Program-made: the position numbers and the translations under genes
Origin: Medicago truncatula
Lineage: Eukaryota > Streptophyta > Magnoliopsida > Fabales > Fabaceae
Direction: 5' to 3'
NCBI RefSeq assembly: GCF_003473485.1
Contig: NC_053045.1
Location: 38,042,494 to 38,106,493, forward strand
DNA: 64,000 bases
In this document: in pieces, positions 34,401-44,189 of the stretch
How positions within the stretch are numbered: the first letter of the stretch is position 1
How the letters are laid out: every line of letters starts with the position of its first letter
Notes under the pieces: generated by a model
Databases searched by the model: none
Told to the model about the DNA's origin: nothing
The model's input: the letters and a program-made list of their open reading frames with translations, nothing else

Positions 34401-35169
34401 TCAAAGAAATCTCCAAAATCATCAATAACAACTGCTTTGGGCAATGTATCATACAGATGGAAGGCAGCAAAGTACTTCCTAATATCCTCATCATCATTCA
34501 CATACCTACCTCAAACAATCAAGAAATAATTAAATTTTGCATAAGTATACAATCAAGGATAAAAAGAAAACATTAGTGGTAAATAGTGAAAGATAAAAAG
34601 GTTATGTTATATACTTCATCTGTATACGTTGGAAGACATTAGAAGATGGGTCAATACCCTGAAATTCAGAAAACATAACACAATATAAGGCTCTCTTTTA
34701 ACTTAATTAAATGCTTATAAGAACTTATCATATAAGTGTTCATCTATTAAATGTTTTCATGTAAGTTATAACACAAGATTACTTATGCCGGTAGATAAGC
34801 TCAAAGTAGTAAAGAAAGATGAGAGTGTGTAGGTACCTGAGAAAGAAAAGGGGGTTTGGAATCTAATCTGTTTTGATTACAGATGAAGACAACATTTGGG
34901 TTGGAATGAATTGCAGATGATGCTACATTGAATGCAAATTGGAAGAGAAGTGAAGTCTTTCCACTGTGTACGAACAATATCAATATTTATTCATAAGATT
35001 GATTTAACAACAAAAATTCAAACAAGTAAAATTGTATAGAGAAAGGATATTACGAAGAAGGAGGACCAGAGAGAAGAAGAAGATTAGAGTGATTTTGAAA
35101 TTGTTGAAATGGGTTTGGGTTTGGGTTTGGGTTGTTGCTTCCCTTCCAGAAGAACAACTCCTCCACCAT
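31426..35169 (-). CDS. RecA-like P-loop ATPase, SWSAP1-type, 261 aa
   Basis: Seven exons on the minus strand: 35169-35054, 34963-34837, 34658-34615, 34505-34395, 34307-34215, 32028-31916 and 31607-31426, totalling 786 nt with consistent phases. Walker A is GPPSSGKT at residues 35-42, split by intron 1. Walker B is AVVIDDF near residues 120-126. Later conserved parts are NPRGRDLAMIKSLALCHNA, CKLLLSDTHTHQGDSPRF and IYKKWIHTTFTIK. The layout resembles SWSAP1, the ATPase partner of the SWIM-domain protein SWS1, which promotes RAD51 function in recombination. The name rests on recalled similarity, so other RecA-like paralogs remain possible. An Asn-Pro repeat near residues 12-20 comes from a (TTTGGG)n tract. 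Intron 5 (32029-34214) holds a complete LTR element. Confidence 0.8.
32293..32611 (+). repeat. Left LTR (319 bp)
   Basis: It starts TGTTAGGTATCCGG and ends GGTTCCTATCA. A TATA-box-like TTTGTATATATAAGG lies about 120 bases in, the likely element promoter. Confidence 0.93.
32647..33195 (+). CDS. Gag-like protein of the LTR element, 182 aa
   Basis: The frame encodes KLSQFTGADPAGWITGAEMF near its start, which is the retrotransposon gag signature seen in Ty3/gypsy elements (FxGxDPxxWIxxAExFF). A helical middle (AFMSMEDEEALLWFYSWCQE) fits the gag fold. The C-terminus is charged and Lys-rich and lacks a CCHC zinc knuckle. There is no fused protease or polymerase; a stop follows at 33193. The frame is intact, which suggests either youth or selection for supplying gag. 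The second Met (32659) is an alternative start. Confidence 0.75.
   Translation: MLSEMDGIWTLKYKLSQFTGADPAGWITGAEMFFADNEIHSCDKLQWAFMSMEDEEALLWFYSWCQENPDADWKSFSMAMIREFGARMEHPTDKQMVQNHDQESEPKLWKMAEKHDEPVLEKIINDGEGRYVNEISPSSEKVVDAEMENFETKKSRKDNRIGGRVLNEKGQMKKQKQEENLT
33424..33756 (+). repeat. Right LTR (333 bp)
   Basis: It matches the left LTR apart from a few substitutions and an additional GATGCAGTCAGTT-containing segment near its start, produced by a repeat of the motif AGTCAGTTATTTTAATATAT. Confidence 0.93.
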
Positions 35170-36373
35170 CGTTTTCCCTCTCAAATTCACCTAATGGTAT
35201 ATGCCAAGAAAAAAGGTACTAGTAGATGTTGCCGCTCTTATTTTTGCCGCTAATCTTTCTCTTCCTATTAACAAACAAATTGGAAGAGATACAAGTGTAT
35301 CAATATTTTTATTTTTACTATTGTTTCTCAAAATCATTGCTACTATGAAGCAGAGACACTCCTCGGATTAGATGTGTCCTGATGTCAGACATATGTCGTG
35401 TTTGACACCGACACATATGATTACACTAATTATGTGATTTTCTCAAATTATTTGGAGTGTTAGTGTCCGCCGTACTTCTCAGATCCGACACATCTGTTCG
35501 ATCAAAGGTGTCGATGCTACATAGTTGATTAGATCGCCATTTCAATTGTGATGACGACATACTATGAGTTTCTAATTACAATGAGAATCATCCGTTTTTA
35601 GACTTGGCTGTGGCGAAAATGATAATGATCATGGTAATAAGATCATAGCTATATTTAACTATATTTAAAATTTGAGTCAAAAAAATCCTAATAATTTTAA
35701 AAGATTTATTACTACCATTTATCCCTCAAGTTGAACGCGTACTTTCACAAATTGTATTAAGACAATCAACTCTAATAGGTCCTGCAAATCAAGTATCGGG
35801 TTCACGCTCATTTAAAGTTTCATTGTAATGCTCTCTGTGACAAAGCTTCCGAGCAATTTATGTATTCAACTTGCAGCTCGTACGAGTTTAAGATTTCTCT
35901 AAGAAAATCTGAAAAAGTTGATGAATCCTTTGCCTTTTGGGTGATTATCAAGTTTGGTCTTTGAGCAATAATCATTTCCATCATCTTGTGTCATAGCAGA
36001 GAGGGGAGCGGATCATTTGGCGTAATTAACGACACTATTAAGAGGGAAGGTGGTTTGATGGTCAAATGTTGATGACCATCAAACTATCAAACTCAATTAT
36101 ATATCAAAATAAGAAAATGAGGTCATATCCCACAAAGATGGAGAATGGAAACTATTAAAGAACAAAAAGTACAGAACACATAAAACCTTATTTAACATCC
36201 CTTATCTCTCAAATGTTCCATTGAAAAGATAATGACAATCAGCAATCAGTTTGTCCATATTTCAGTTTGCAAAGCTGAACCTCATATGAACAGTTGATAG
36301 AATACAATTGAAAATTAATCATAATACAAGAAAAAAGATTTACTGAAATAAATAAGTGAACTTGGCAACATAA
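35170..36373. other. Intergenic region with a dispersed repeat
   Basis: It contains the upstream region of the SWSAP1-like gene and the 3' region of prohibitin. The GTGTC/GACAC repeat copy at 35370-35525 lies in the first half. No other gene is supported. Confidence 0.5.
35370..35525 (+). repeat. Dispersed GTGTC/GACAC repeat, copy 3
   Basis: It runs from TCGGATTAGATGTGTCCTGA through GTTTGACACCGACACATATG and TTATGTGATTTTCTCAAATT to GGTGTCGATGCTACATAG. The order of blocks is the same as in copy 2 at 26052-26185. Confidence 0.65.
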
Positions 36374-39300
36374 CTATTTCTTTCCACTGGACTCCGAAGT
36401 TAATTCCTGGAGATTCAGCAAGAGATCCTCGGAATTCAAGAAAACCTTGTTGGCAGAATTTGCAATCAGGACAGCGATTTCCCTAGCAGCTTCAATTTTC
36501 CTTAAGTCTATAAATGCAGGGTTGTTGGCAATAGCTTGACCAATCAATTGAGCACTTGTGGCTTCTCCCTGTATGTCAAAAATAAAAACCATTAAGTAAT
36601 GAGAAGTTGAAAAAGTAACTACTATGTATTGGGTTTTGAGAAAAAAAGTTCAATAGGGGTCATGTTGAAGGAAATTTAGTTTCCTTTCTTGACAACTTAT
36701 CCATGCATCACCAGTCGTCAAATAGGTTCATTCAAGAGGAAAAAGTGGAGAGGAAGGGAGCAGGGAATAGAAGAACATTCAAAACTTCTGTGTTGAAGAC
36801 GTGTGAAGCTAGTTACAAATAACAGTCCTGATTATCCAGAGTTTATATCACTCAAACAAGACAACCAGCAAATACCATTGCAGCGATCTTTTCATTTTCT
36901 AGTTAATTTTATTTTGTATGATTTGGTAGCAATTTTTATATTTTTTAAACAAATCACGGCAGCAATCTTTAGAAAGATTATGAACCATCTTATATGTAGG
37001 AATCAGGCAAGTATTTTACCTGTGCTCTAATAATAGCACTTCTTTTGTCTTGTTCAGCTTTTTCTACAACAAACTTTGCTCTCTCAGCTTCTTGAGCAGC
37101 AACCTGCTTGGCTTCAATTGCAGCTGTGAATTCCCTCCCAAAAGTCAAACTTGTGATGGACACATCATCCAGTGCGATGTTGAATTGGGAGGCCCTTTCG
37201 GTCAATATCTTCCTTATTTCTCGACTAACAGCCTATAAATTTGGATCATTTTAGGAATATCAGTCACGCCTGTATGGTTGTGATTCGTTTTCACTATAAA
37301 GTGAATAGAGAATTTATTTCATTCTAAATAATGCAAATTCCAACTGATATGTTAAGAGACATAGACCCAGTTAATCAAGTACTAGTTGTTTAGAAGATAG
37401 GAGAGAATCTAGTAAATAGCTACCTCTCTCTGAGTAATGAGCTGACTGGCATTGTACTGTGCAACCACAGATTTGAGAGTTTCATGTATAATAGAAGGCA
37501 GGACCCTTTCATTATAATTCTCACCCAAAGTTCGATAGACCGTTGGTAATTGGTCTGGCACGGGACGAGTAAGAACTCTAAGTCCAATTTTCACCTGGCA
37601 AAATAAAAGATCCATAATAGGTTACATGGAAATGAAACTATGATACAGATTATGCTCGAGTATTGTGCCTAAGAAAAATGTGGAGATAAAAGAACCGTCT
37701 ATACGGTAATAGAGTTAGAATGGACAACACATGCAATTGCTGAATCAGTTTTGACATTTTTAACATAAATCTAGAATTTCATGGTTTGTAATAGTTCAAA
37801 TATAAGGGAGCTGAGCAAAATGCACAACGTTGGAAGGATAATGGGTGAAATGTATGAATTATGAATAACGTGATACAATTGATAATTGGTGGTTCAGTTC
37901 AGGCCCAGATTAAGAGATATTCCCTCCGTTTCAAAATGAGTGTCGTTTTAGCAAAAAAAAATTGTTTCAAAATGAATGGCATTCTCACTTTTCAATTTAC
38001 TATTAATTAACTTTTTCCAACAGTACCCCCTAATTATTACTATGTACACTTCCGAAGCATCATATTCTACTTTAATTTAAGGTGCGTTTGTTTTAGCTTT
38101 AAAAAAAAAAAAAAATTGTGTTAGAAAAACCTAAGATTTTTTTTTTAGAAATTTTGAGAAAAAATCTGAAGCTATCCAAAAAAATTTACTTTTTTAAAAA
38201 AGTGATTTTTAACTAGTTCATATCTTACCTCCTTATGTTTGAGAAAAGCTAATCCTAATAGCTTTTCATTTTAGAGTCAAAATAGATTTTTTTGATAAAT
38301 TGATTTTTCTGAAAATCCTAAACAAACACTTAAAAATGACAAAAGTGAATAGATTTTTTCCTAAAAAAATCTAAAACAGACGGGGCCTTATTATGACGGG
38401 AAATGCATCAATGGTAACAAGGCTATTTTAGTAAAAATGTAATGTCCTTAGACAACATCATTGCATTTCTTAATATGTGTCTAGAAACCTTAAAGGACAC
38501 TCATTTCCAAACGGAGGGAGTATATGAAATAAGAAGATATCAAATTTGTTATGAGTAATATGATGCATAAGCCCACAAGGTCAGCAGCACACATAGAAGG
38601 CGTGATTTATATGGAATAGCACTGTGCTACTAGAATTATGCAACGTTAAAATGACTTCAACGGACTAAACTCTGAAGGGGAGGAAAAAAACCTAACATAT
38701 TTTTTCTGGTAGGCATGAAAGGGTTAGGTAGGGGAAGGTAAATCCAACTTCAAACCAAAAGACAAGTTGCTATTATCCTATAATCAAGTGTACTACAATA
38801 CATGGTCAAATCTTATGAACACAGAACAAGAAAAAATAGCAAGACAAACAAAAGAAATTACCATTTGGAGATCACGGCTTCCTGAAGTGCTCTCCACTAA
38901 ATGAGGTCGTGCACGAACATCATAGATCACAGGCCTCTCAAACCACGGGATCATAATATGTGTTCCTTCAGGATAGACCTGCATATAAAATAGATGTGCT
39001 CTATTGAATCACTGATATACGACAATAAGGTTACTGATCAACATAAGTCCAGCAATACAGATATGCAGGTCTTTAGAGAATATAGATTGAGGCATAAGTA
39101 TCTTTAATTCATGCTTAATAGCAAAGGATTGTTAGTGAATCGTAACCCTAAGGACAGAGTGATATAAAAGGGGCAATATTCAAAAATCGATTAAGCTCCA
39201 CTTAGAAGAGTTTTCTTGTTTGCATAATATGAATGACATGAAATCATATTAGTCAACTATGAGGCGAATCTATTTCATGCTAGACTGACTAGTATACAAC

Positions 39301-40404
39301 ATGCAGTGTTTTTTATGGCAGAAAGCCAAAAATCCGTCATTCTAAACCGCGATAAAATGTCATGGCGCCATCATTCTCACAAAAAAATCAGCCACCATAA
39401 TTTCCCATGGCCGATATTTGACAACCCTGACGACATGAAAGCCTAAACAAAGAATAAAATCAGTCACAACAGATTTGGTGCATTACAGGGTCTTCTTCAT
39501 ACTTGACCCATATTCTACCATCTCTACCGTGGGGCTTCTCCATGACATTCACGTAAGACATAACAATTGTATTTCTACTAATCATTTTATCTATCATTAC
39601 ATTCACATATCTTGAACACCAACTTATAAGTTAATTTGGAGCAACTCTCACCACCAACATTTTTTTTAACAAACTCTCACCACCAACATTTCTTAAAACA
39701 CTACTGGTGTTTCTGGAAGTGTACTTCCAAACGGCACAAAATTCACGTTTTCCTGGATGTGTGCGTCCGAAGTGATACTGGGGGTCAAAAGTTGCCCCAC
39801 AGGTTAAATTACAAACAATTTTTTATTGGGGATTTTCCGCCATAATCCGATATGACAGCACCACAAAGTGAACGGTATGGCAGGATTTTGGCTCTTTGCC
39901 ATAGACAACACTAATACAAGGTGAAAACCTAAACAAATTATAAGATTAAACGACATATGCAGCAAATTTTGTGCTTTTAAATGTTTCCTTCATACGCGAC
40001 ACAATATTTAAAAGCAATATTCTACCATCTCTGCAGTAGGCTTCAAAAAAATTCTCTAACTATTTTTCATTGTGTAGCCCCCTGACACTTATTGAAGGTG
40101 TGTCCGCTGTCCGACAGTAACGCATGTGATTACGTTCAATTACTTCCATTTTCTCAAATTATTACCGGTGCCAACGAAGTTTATGTGTTTAATGATTTAG
40201 CTGAAAAATGAAGGAAAATGGTTTGACCTTATCTTTGACACCAACAATTCGATTAAAGACAATAGCACGATGACCACCCTCAACATTATACAAAGTATTT
40301 GTAGCTCCATAGACAGCAAGTCCACCAAGAATGCTAACTTTAAGCAAAGCAGAAATTCCGCCACCGCCAGGAACCTTTGGGATCTTCATGTTGTTGAAAT
40401 TCAT
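36374..40404 (-). CDS. Prohibitin, type II (PHB1/2/6-like), 290 aa
   Basis: Five coding exons on the minus strand: 40404-40228, 38978-38862, 37594-37424, 37232-37020 and 36568-36374. All boundaries are phase 0 and the total is 873 nt. The N-terminus ([16 protein letters not shown]) leads to a single membrane anchor ([20 protein letters not shown]). The SPFH/prohibitin domain follows ([59 protein letters not shown]), with a C-terminal coiled coil ([19 protein letters not shown]). Length and motifs fit the type II plant prohibitins of the mitochondrial inner-membrane ring complex. The 5' UTR seems to be split: an acceptor TTGATAG lies directly before the ATG, and a candidate donor AAG|GTTCAATT is at about 40498. 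Confidence 0.92.
37920..38520. mobile_element. Stowaway-type MITE with nested insertion
   Basis: Ends are TTCCCTCCGTTTCAAAATGA and, inverted, TCATTTCCAAACGGAGGGAG, with TA on both sides. At 601 bp it is long for a Stowaway MITE. An inner unit at about 38081-38387 starts GGTGCGTTTGTTTTAG and ends CTAAAACAGACGGGGCC, and looks like a second MITE inserted into the first. Both lie in intron 2 of prohibitin. Confidence 0.8.
39643..39689. repeat. Oligo(T) micro-insertion with 18-bp direct repeats
   Basis: AACTCTCACCACCAACAT occurs at 39643-39660 and 39672-39689. The insert between them is TTTTTTTAACA. Confidence 0.8.
40095..40185 (+). repeat. Dispersed GTGTC/GACAC repeat, copy 4 (partial)
   Basis: GGTGTGTCCGCTGTCCGACA is followed by CGCATGTGATTACGTTCAAT and TTTTCTCAAATTATTACCGG. 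It lies in intron 1 of prohibitin. Confidence 0.55.
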
Positions 40405-41974
40405 CTATCAAAGCATATAATAAATCATAATGCAAATTAGTTAACATATGAATAAAATCACAAGCGAAGAACATAATTAGAGTAAGTAGAAATTGAACCT
40501 TGCGTTGCGGTGAGTGGTTCAAGAGGTTGTTGTTTGGCTTTGTGGAAAGAAAGGGTTTCGATGGGTTATAGGGTTTTAGGGCTTATTGAGCAGGACACTG
40601 CTTCCGAATCTTTCGGGTGTGTTTTTTTAGCATTTCTGTGTTGGGTCGGGTACCCGATAATTTTTAACCATTTCCATGGGATTTAGATACAGGCCGTTAA
40701 AACTATGGCATCCAAGTGCTACCCGATTTTTTTTTTAATGCATGGTAAAGAAAAATTATATGAATGAGTGATTGATTGATTAAAATAACTAATGTGGAAA
40801 TCAACATAAAATTGCAATAGAAGGTAAGGTTGGCGATTGAAGGTACGATACATGAGGTGAAGGTGAAGTGAAGCTAAAATGGACAATATAAAATAAGAGA
40901 TTTGATTTCGGATAAGGGAATTCGAAAGAAAATAACAAATACACAATTTTGGTTGGCATTTCATTGCTTGAGACAAACATTTCTTTAATAGTAATTGAAG
41001 TAATTGGATAATTATCTCATTGTTGAGCCTTCCATGTGATGCATTTTGTGGGATAAACATTTTCATGTTTGAAATGTGTTGGACTTTAAATTTGTCAACA
41101 AAATGGTTCTAATATGGTACTAAAGTGAAAGATTTACTCGTGAAGGCACCACGACCAAAAACTACCCAATCAAAATTTGTTATTTAGCATAAAATATGGT
41201 ACTTCGGTGAAATACAAGCGAGTCAATAAAGTGGTCGTTTCCTTCAAAAAAAAAAAAAAAGTGGTCGTGCAATCAATACATCCAGTTTTGCTTTTGTGAA
41301 GGAGTAGCTAGCTAGCTTTCAAGCAGCGATGCATAACATTTTCATATTACATAACAGTGGTCTCAAATAAACTCATAAACCCCTTTTACAAGTATAACCA
41401 TTGACCCAATTTTACATATAGTTCATAACAAGTTTAAACCCCAAACTAAACCATTACACAATAACACTTTGTCAACAAAATTAAAGCTACTTGCGGATAT
41501 GTAACAACAAGTGTGGATTGTGTTCCAAGTAATCAACCGTAATCATTGGCATATTGTTGAACTCGATGTATTTCCATCATTATTCACCCATCACGATGGT
41601 TTCGATCATACATATTTGATTTAGGAAGATTTGTTGCATAGTTGATTTTGTGAAAACTAAGAAATTTAGGATGGTATTTGGTCGTGACTCATGAGTTCTT
41701 TTCTTCTCTCTTTTATTTTTGTTTCTTGTTTTATTTATTTTACCTTTTTTGCATAGGAAGACAGAGAGATCGCATCAGATAGATAACTGAAGAGGATTCG
41801 TATCCCTTATAATAAGGGGTTAATACCTCAAATAACTCTTGTAATCTGAAACAAAAATACACGGATTTCACCTGTGTAGTTTTGAATTCTTAATATTTTA
41901 CTCTCATGGTTTTAATTTTGTACCCTTTTATGACGACAATTTTTCATCATTATGAGATACAATGTAACATATAA
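40405..41974. other. Intergenic region upstream of prohibitin
   Basis: It holds the prohibitin promoter and 5' UTR up to about 40620, then AT-rich sequence with the micro-insertion at 41228-41268. No gene is supported. Confidence 0.45.
41228..41268. repeat. Oligo(A) micro-insertion with 11-bp direct repeats
   Basis: AAAGTGGTCGT occurs at 41228-41238 and 41258-41268. The insert begins TTCCTTC and continues as a run of A, the reverse complement of the tag at 10749-10765. Confidence 0.8.
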
Positions 41975-43190
41975 TGCCCCTCAAGGACGATTTCACCGCC
42001 CGACGACCCCGGACGGTCGCCCGGACTCGATCGATAATTTTTGCACATTAGACCCAAACCCAAAGACCATTAACACACTTACAAAAAGAAAAATTTGGAC
42101 AAAATATGAAAAATCTCACACGCAAATAGGCTCGGAAAATACATTTACCACCTAATTTTATTTAGCACACTATTGACGGGTTCATCTCTCTTGTTTTAAC
42201 GGGTTAAGTGTTCAAATTGACCCTGTAATATACATTATCTCTGAAAAATGACTTTGTAAAAGACAAAACATATATTCTAGCATTGTGACTTGAATTTCTT
42301 CTTATTTTTGACCACCCTATAATATACGCGTAGTCTAAAAATGTGACCTACAAGTTGAATTTTTTCCATACATATTTAGCACGTTAAAATATAGCTTTGC
42401 ACAAAAATTAAATTTCTTCGACCAGGGATAAATTAATTATGAGTTTTTATTCCCTCATAATTATAAATTTCTTAAACACTTTATAACTAATTTGTATCTC
42501 GTTTAAAAACTACAAAATTTCATTGTGAATGTTATTATCATGTTATTGTCATGCCTACAAAATTAAGGAACTAAATTTGACCTGTGAGTATGCGCTTACG
42601 CAGAATAAAATTTCAATTTTGCACGTTTTGGTTGAAAAATCAAAATAAATTTAAATGACTTCGAAATGCTATGAAACTTTACAGATCCTTTTTATGTATT
42701 TTTATAGATGTCTCTGCAAATAATGAGCTCAAAATTTGATTTATATATTGAGATTTCCGTTATTTTGTTTTTTGAGTTTTTGACACTTTAAAAATTTATA
42801 ATTAATTTGTCGTTTGTCGAAAATTTATAATTTTTTTGTGTAAAGCCATATTTTAACGTTCTTAACTCGCCTTTAAGAAATCATGAAAAAATTCAATCTC
42901 TTGGTTGCTTTTTTGGACTTCGCGTATAGGGTTATAAATAATAAAAATATTGAATTACATGTTCAGAATATATATATTATTTAATTACAGGGTCAATTTT
43001 TCAGACTTCACGTATATTACATGGTCAATTTCAATCAATAACCATATTTTAAATTGTACTTTTGTTGACAAAATAAAGAACCTATTTTATTTTGATTTAT
43101 GACTATTTATATATTATATTATGTGTGAATTTACGATAATTTTTTTGCCCAAACTCACTTATGCCCCTTATTCTCTCAAGTGCCCTTCAC
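41975..43190 (-). mobile_element. Unclassified ~1.2 kb transposable element, copy B
   Basis: It is the inverted counterpart of 8652-9868. The GC-rich end is here at 41985-42040 (CACCGCCCGACGACCCCGGA, CGGTCGCCCGGACTCGATCG). Long blocks such as TTATAAATTTCTTAAACACT and ACTACAAAATTTCATTGTGA correspond in order. It is the more diverged at the far end near 43100-43190. Confidence 0.65.
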
Positions 43191-43828
43191 CACCCTCTGG
43201 ATTACAGTCTTTCGTAAAAAATAGAACATGTTCAAATAAATGAAGGCAAAAGTCAAAAAGTACAAAGTCTTACGATTTATCCAATGATTCTTTGTATCTT
43301 ATTTTGTCTCATTATCTAATGTACTATGCTCAACGATGGTATTCTTTCAAGTATAAAAAAATAAGCTATTTGAAATTTATATATGTCGATCAATATGTCT
43401 TCACATGGCTGAGTCTTCAATAAGATTTATGAAAAAAGAAGGACTGGTGTAGGTGTTCTATATACCACACTTAAAAAGAAAAAGGTTATCTTCTTATAAA
43501 GATAAACATTAAGAAAAGTCAAGAACATGATTCCTACAACTCATTGTAAAATTCTCTCAAGTGAGAGTTATTATATCTTGTTGCAAATTAGTAAGTAGTC
43601 AGATGTACGTTTGAATTGATATTAGATTTTATTGTAATGTCATCTCCTAAATAGTTGGAAACAACCTTACGGGGGTAGCTTGTAGGGACTCTAAACGGGG
43701 GAAAGTCTTCATGATTAAGATAGTGAAATCTAAGACATAAATATATTTTAATGAAGGTCCTAGAGGTTGAGGCAAGAAAGCCTCTTTGTTAGGGCAAGGA
43801 AATATAGGTTATGGATTTATCTTAGAGT

Positions 43829-43980
43829 GTCTTTCTAACACTCTCTCTAACACTCACTTTCTTATTGGATGAAAGTCATGTGGGTACCACACATTGGAAT
43901 TGATCCCACATAAAGTGGTGAGATCCACATGAGTTTCACCCAATATGAGAGTGAGTGTTTGAGAGAATGTTAGAAAGAGA
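43829..43980. mobile_element. 152-bp hairpin MITE
   Basis: The left arm CTTTCTAACACTCTCTCTAA, continuing through CACTCACTTTCTTATTGGAT, pairs with the right arm from ATGAGAGTGAGTGTTTGAGA to ATGTTAGAAAGAGA. The loop is about 60 bases. Its ends resemble the larger element at 4541-5450. Confidence 0.7.
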
Positions 43981-44103
43981 ATGTTCATATCATTTCTCTT
44001 TATCTTAGTGGGAATCTTCTTCTAGTTTGAGGTAAGGAAATTTCGGATACTTTGTACATTGGACTAACATATCATGTCGATGAAGAACCATAATAAACGG
44101 TTG

Positions 44104-44124
44104 TCTCTCTCTCTCTCTCTCTCT
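44104..44124. repeat. (TC)n microsatellite
   Basis: About ten TC units lie between GGTTG and TTAAAAATC. Confidence 0.85.
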
Positions 44125-44189
44125 TAAAAATCTGGGTAATAAAAGTGTTCAGATTATATAATTAAAAAATTTAAGAGTCTCTTAAACTT

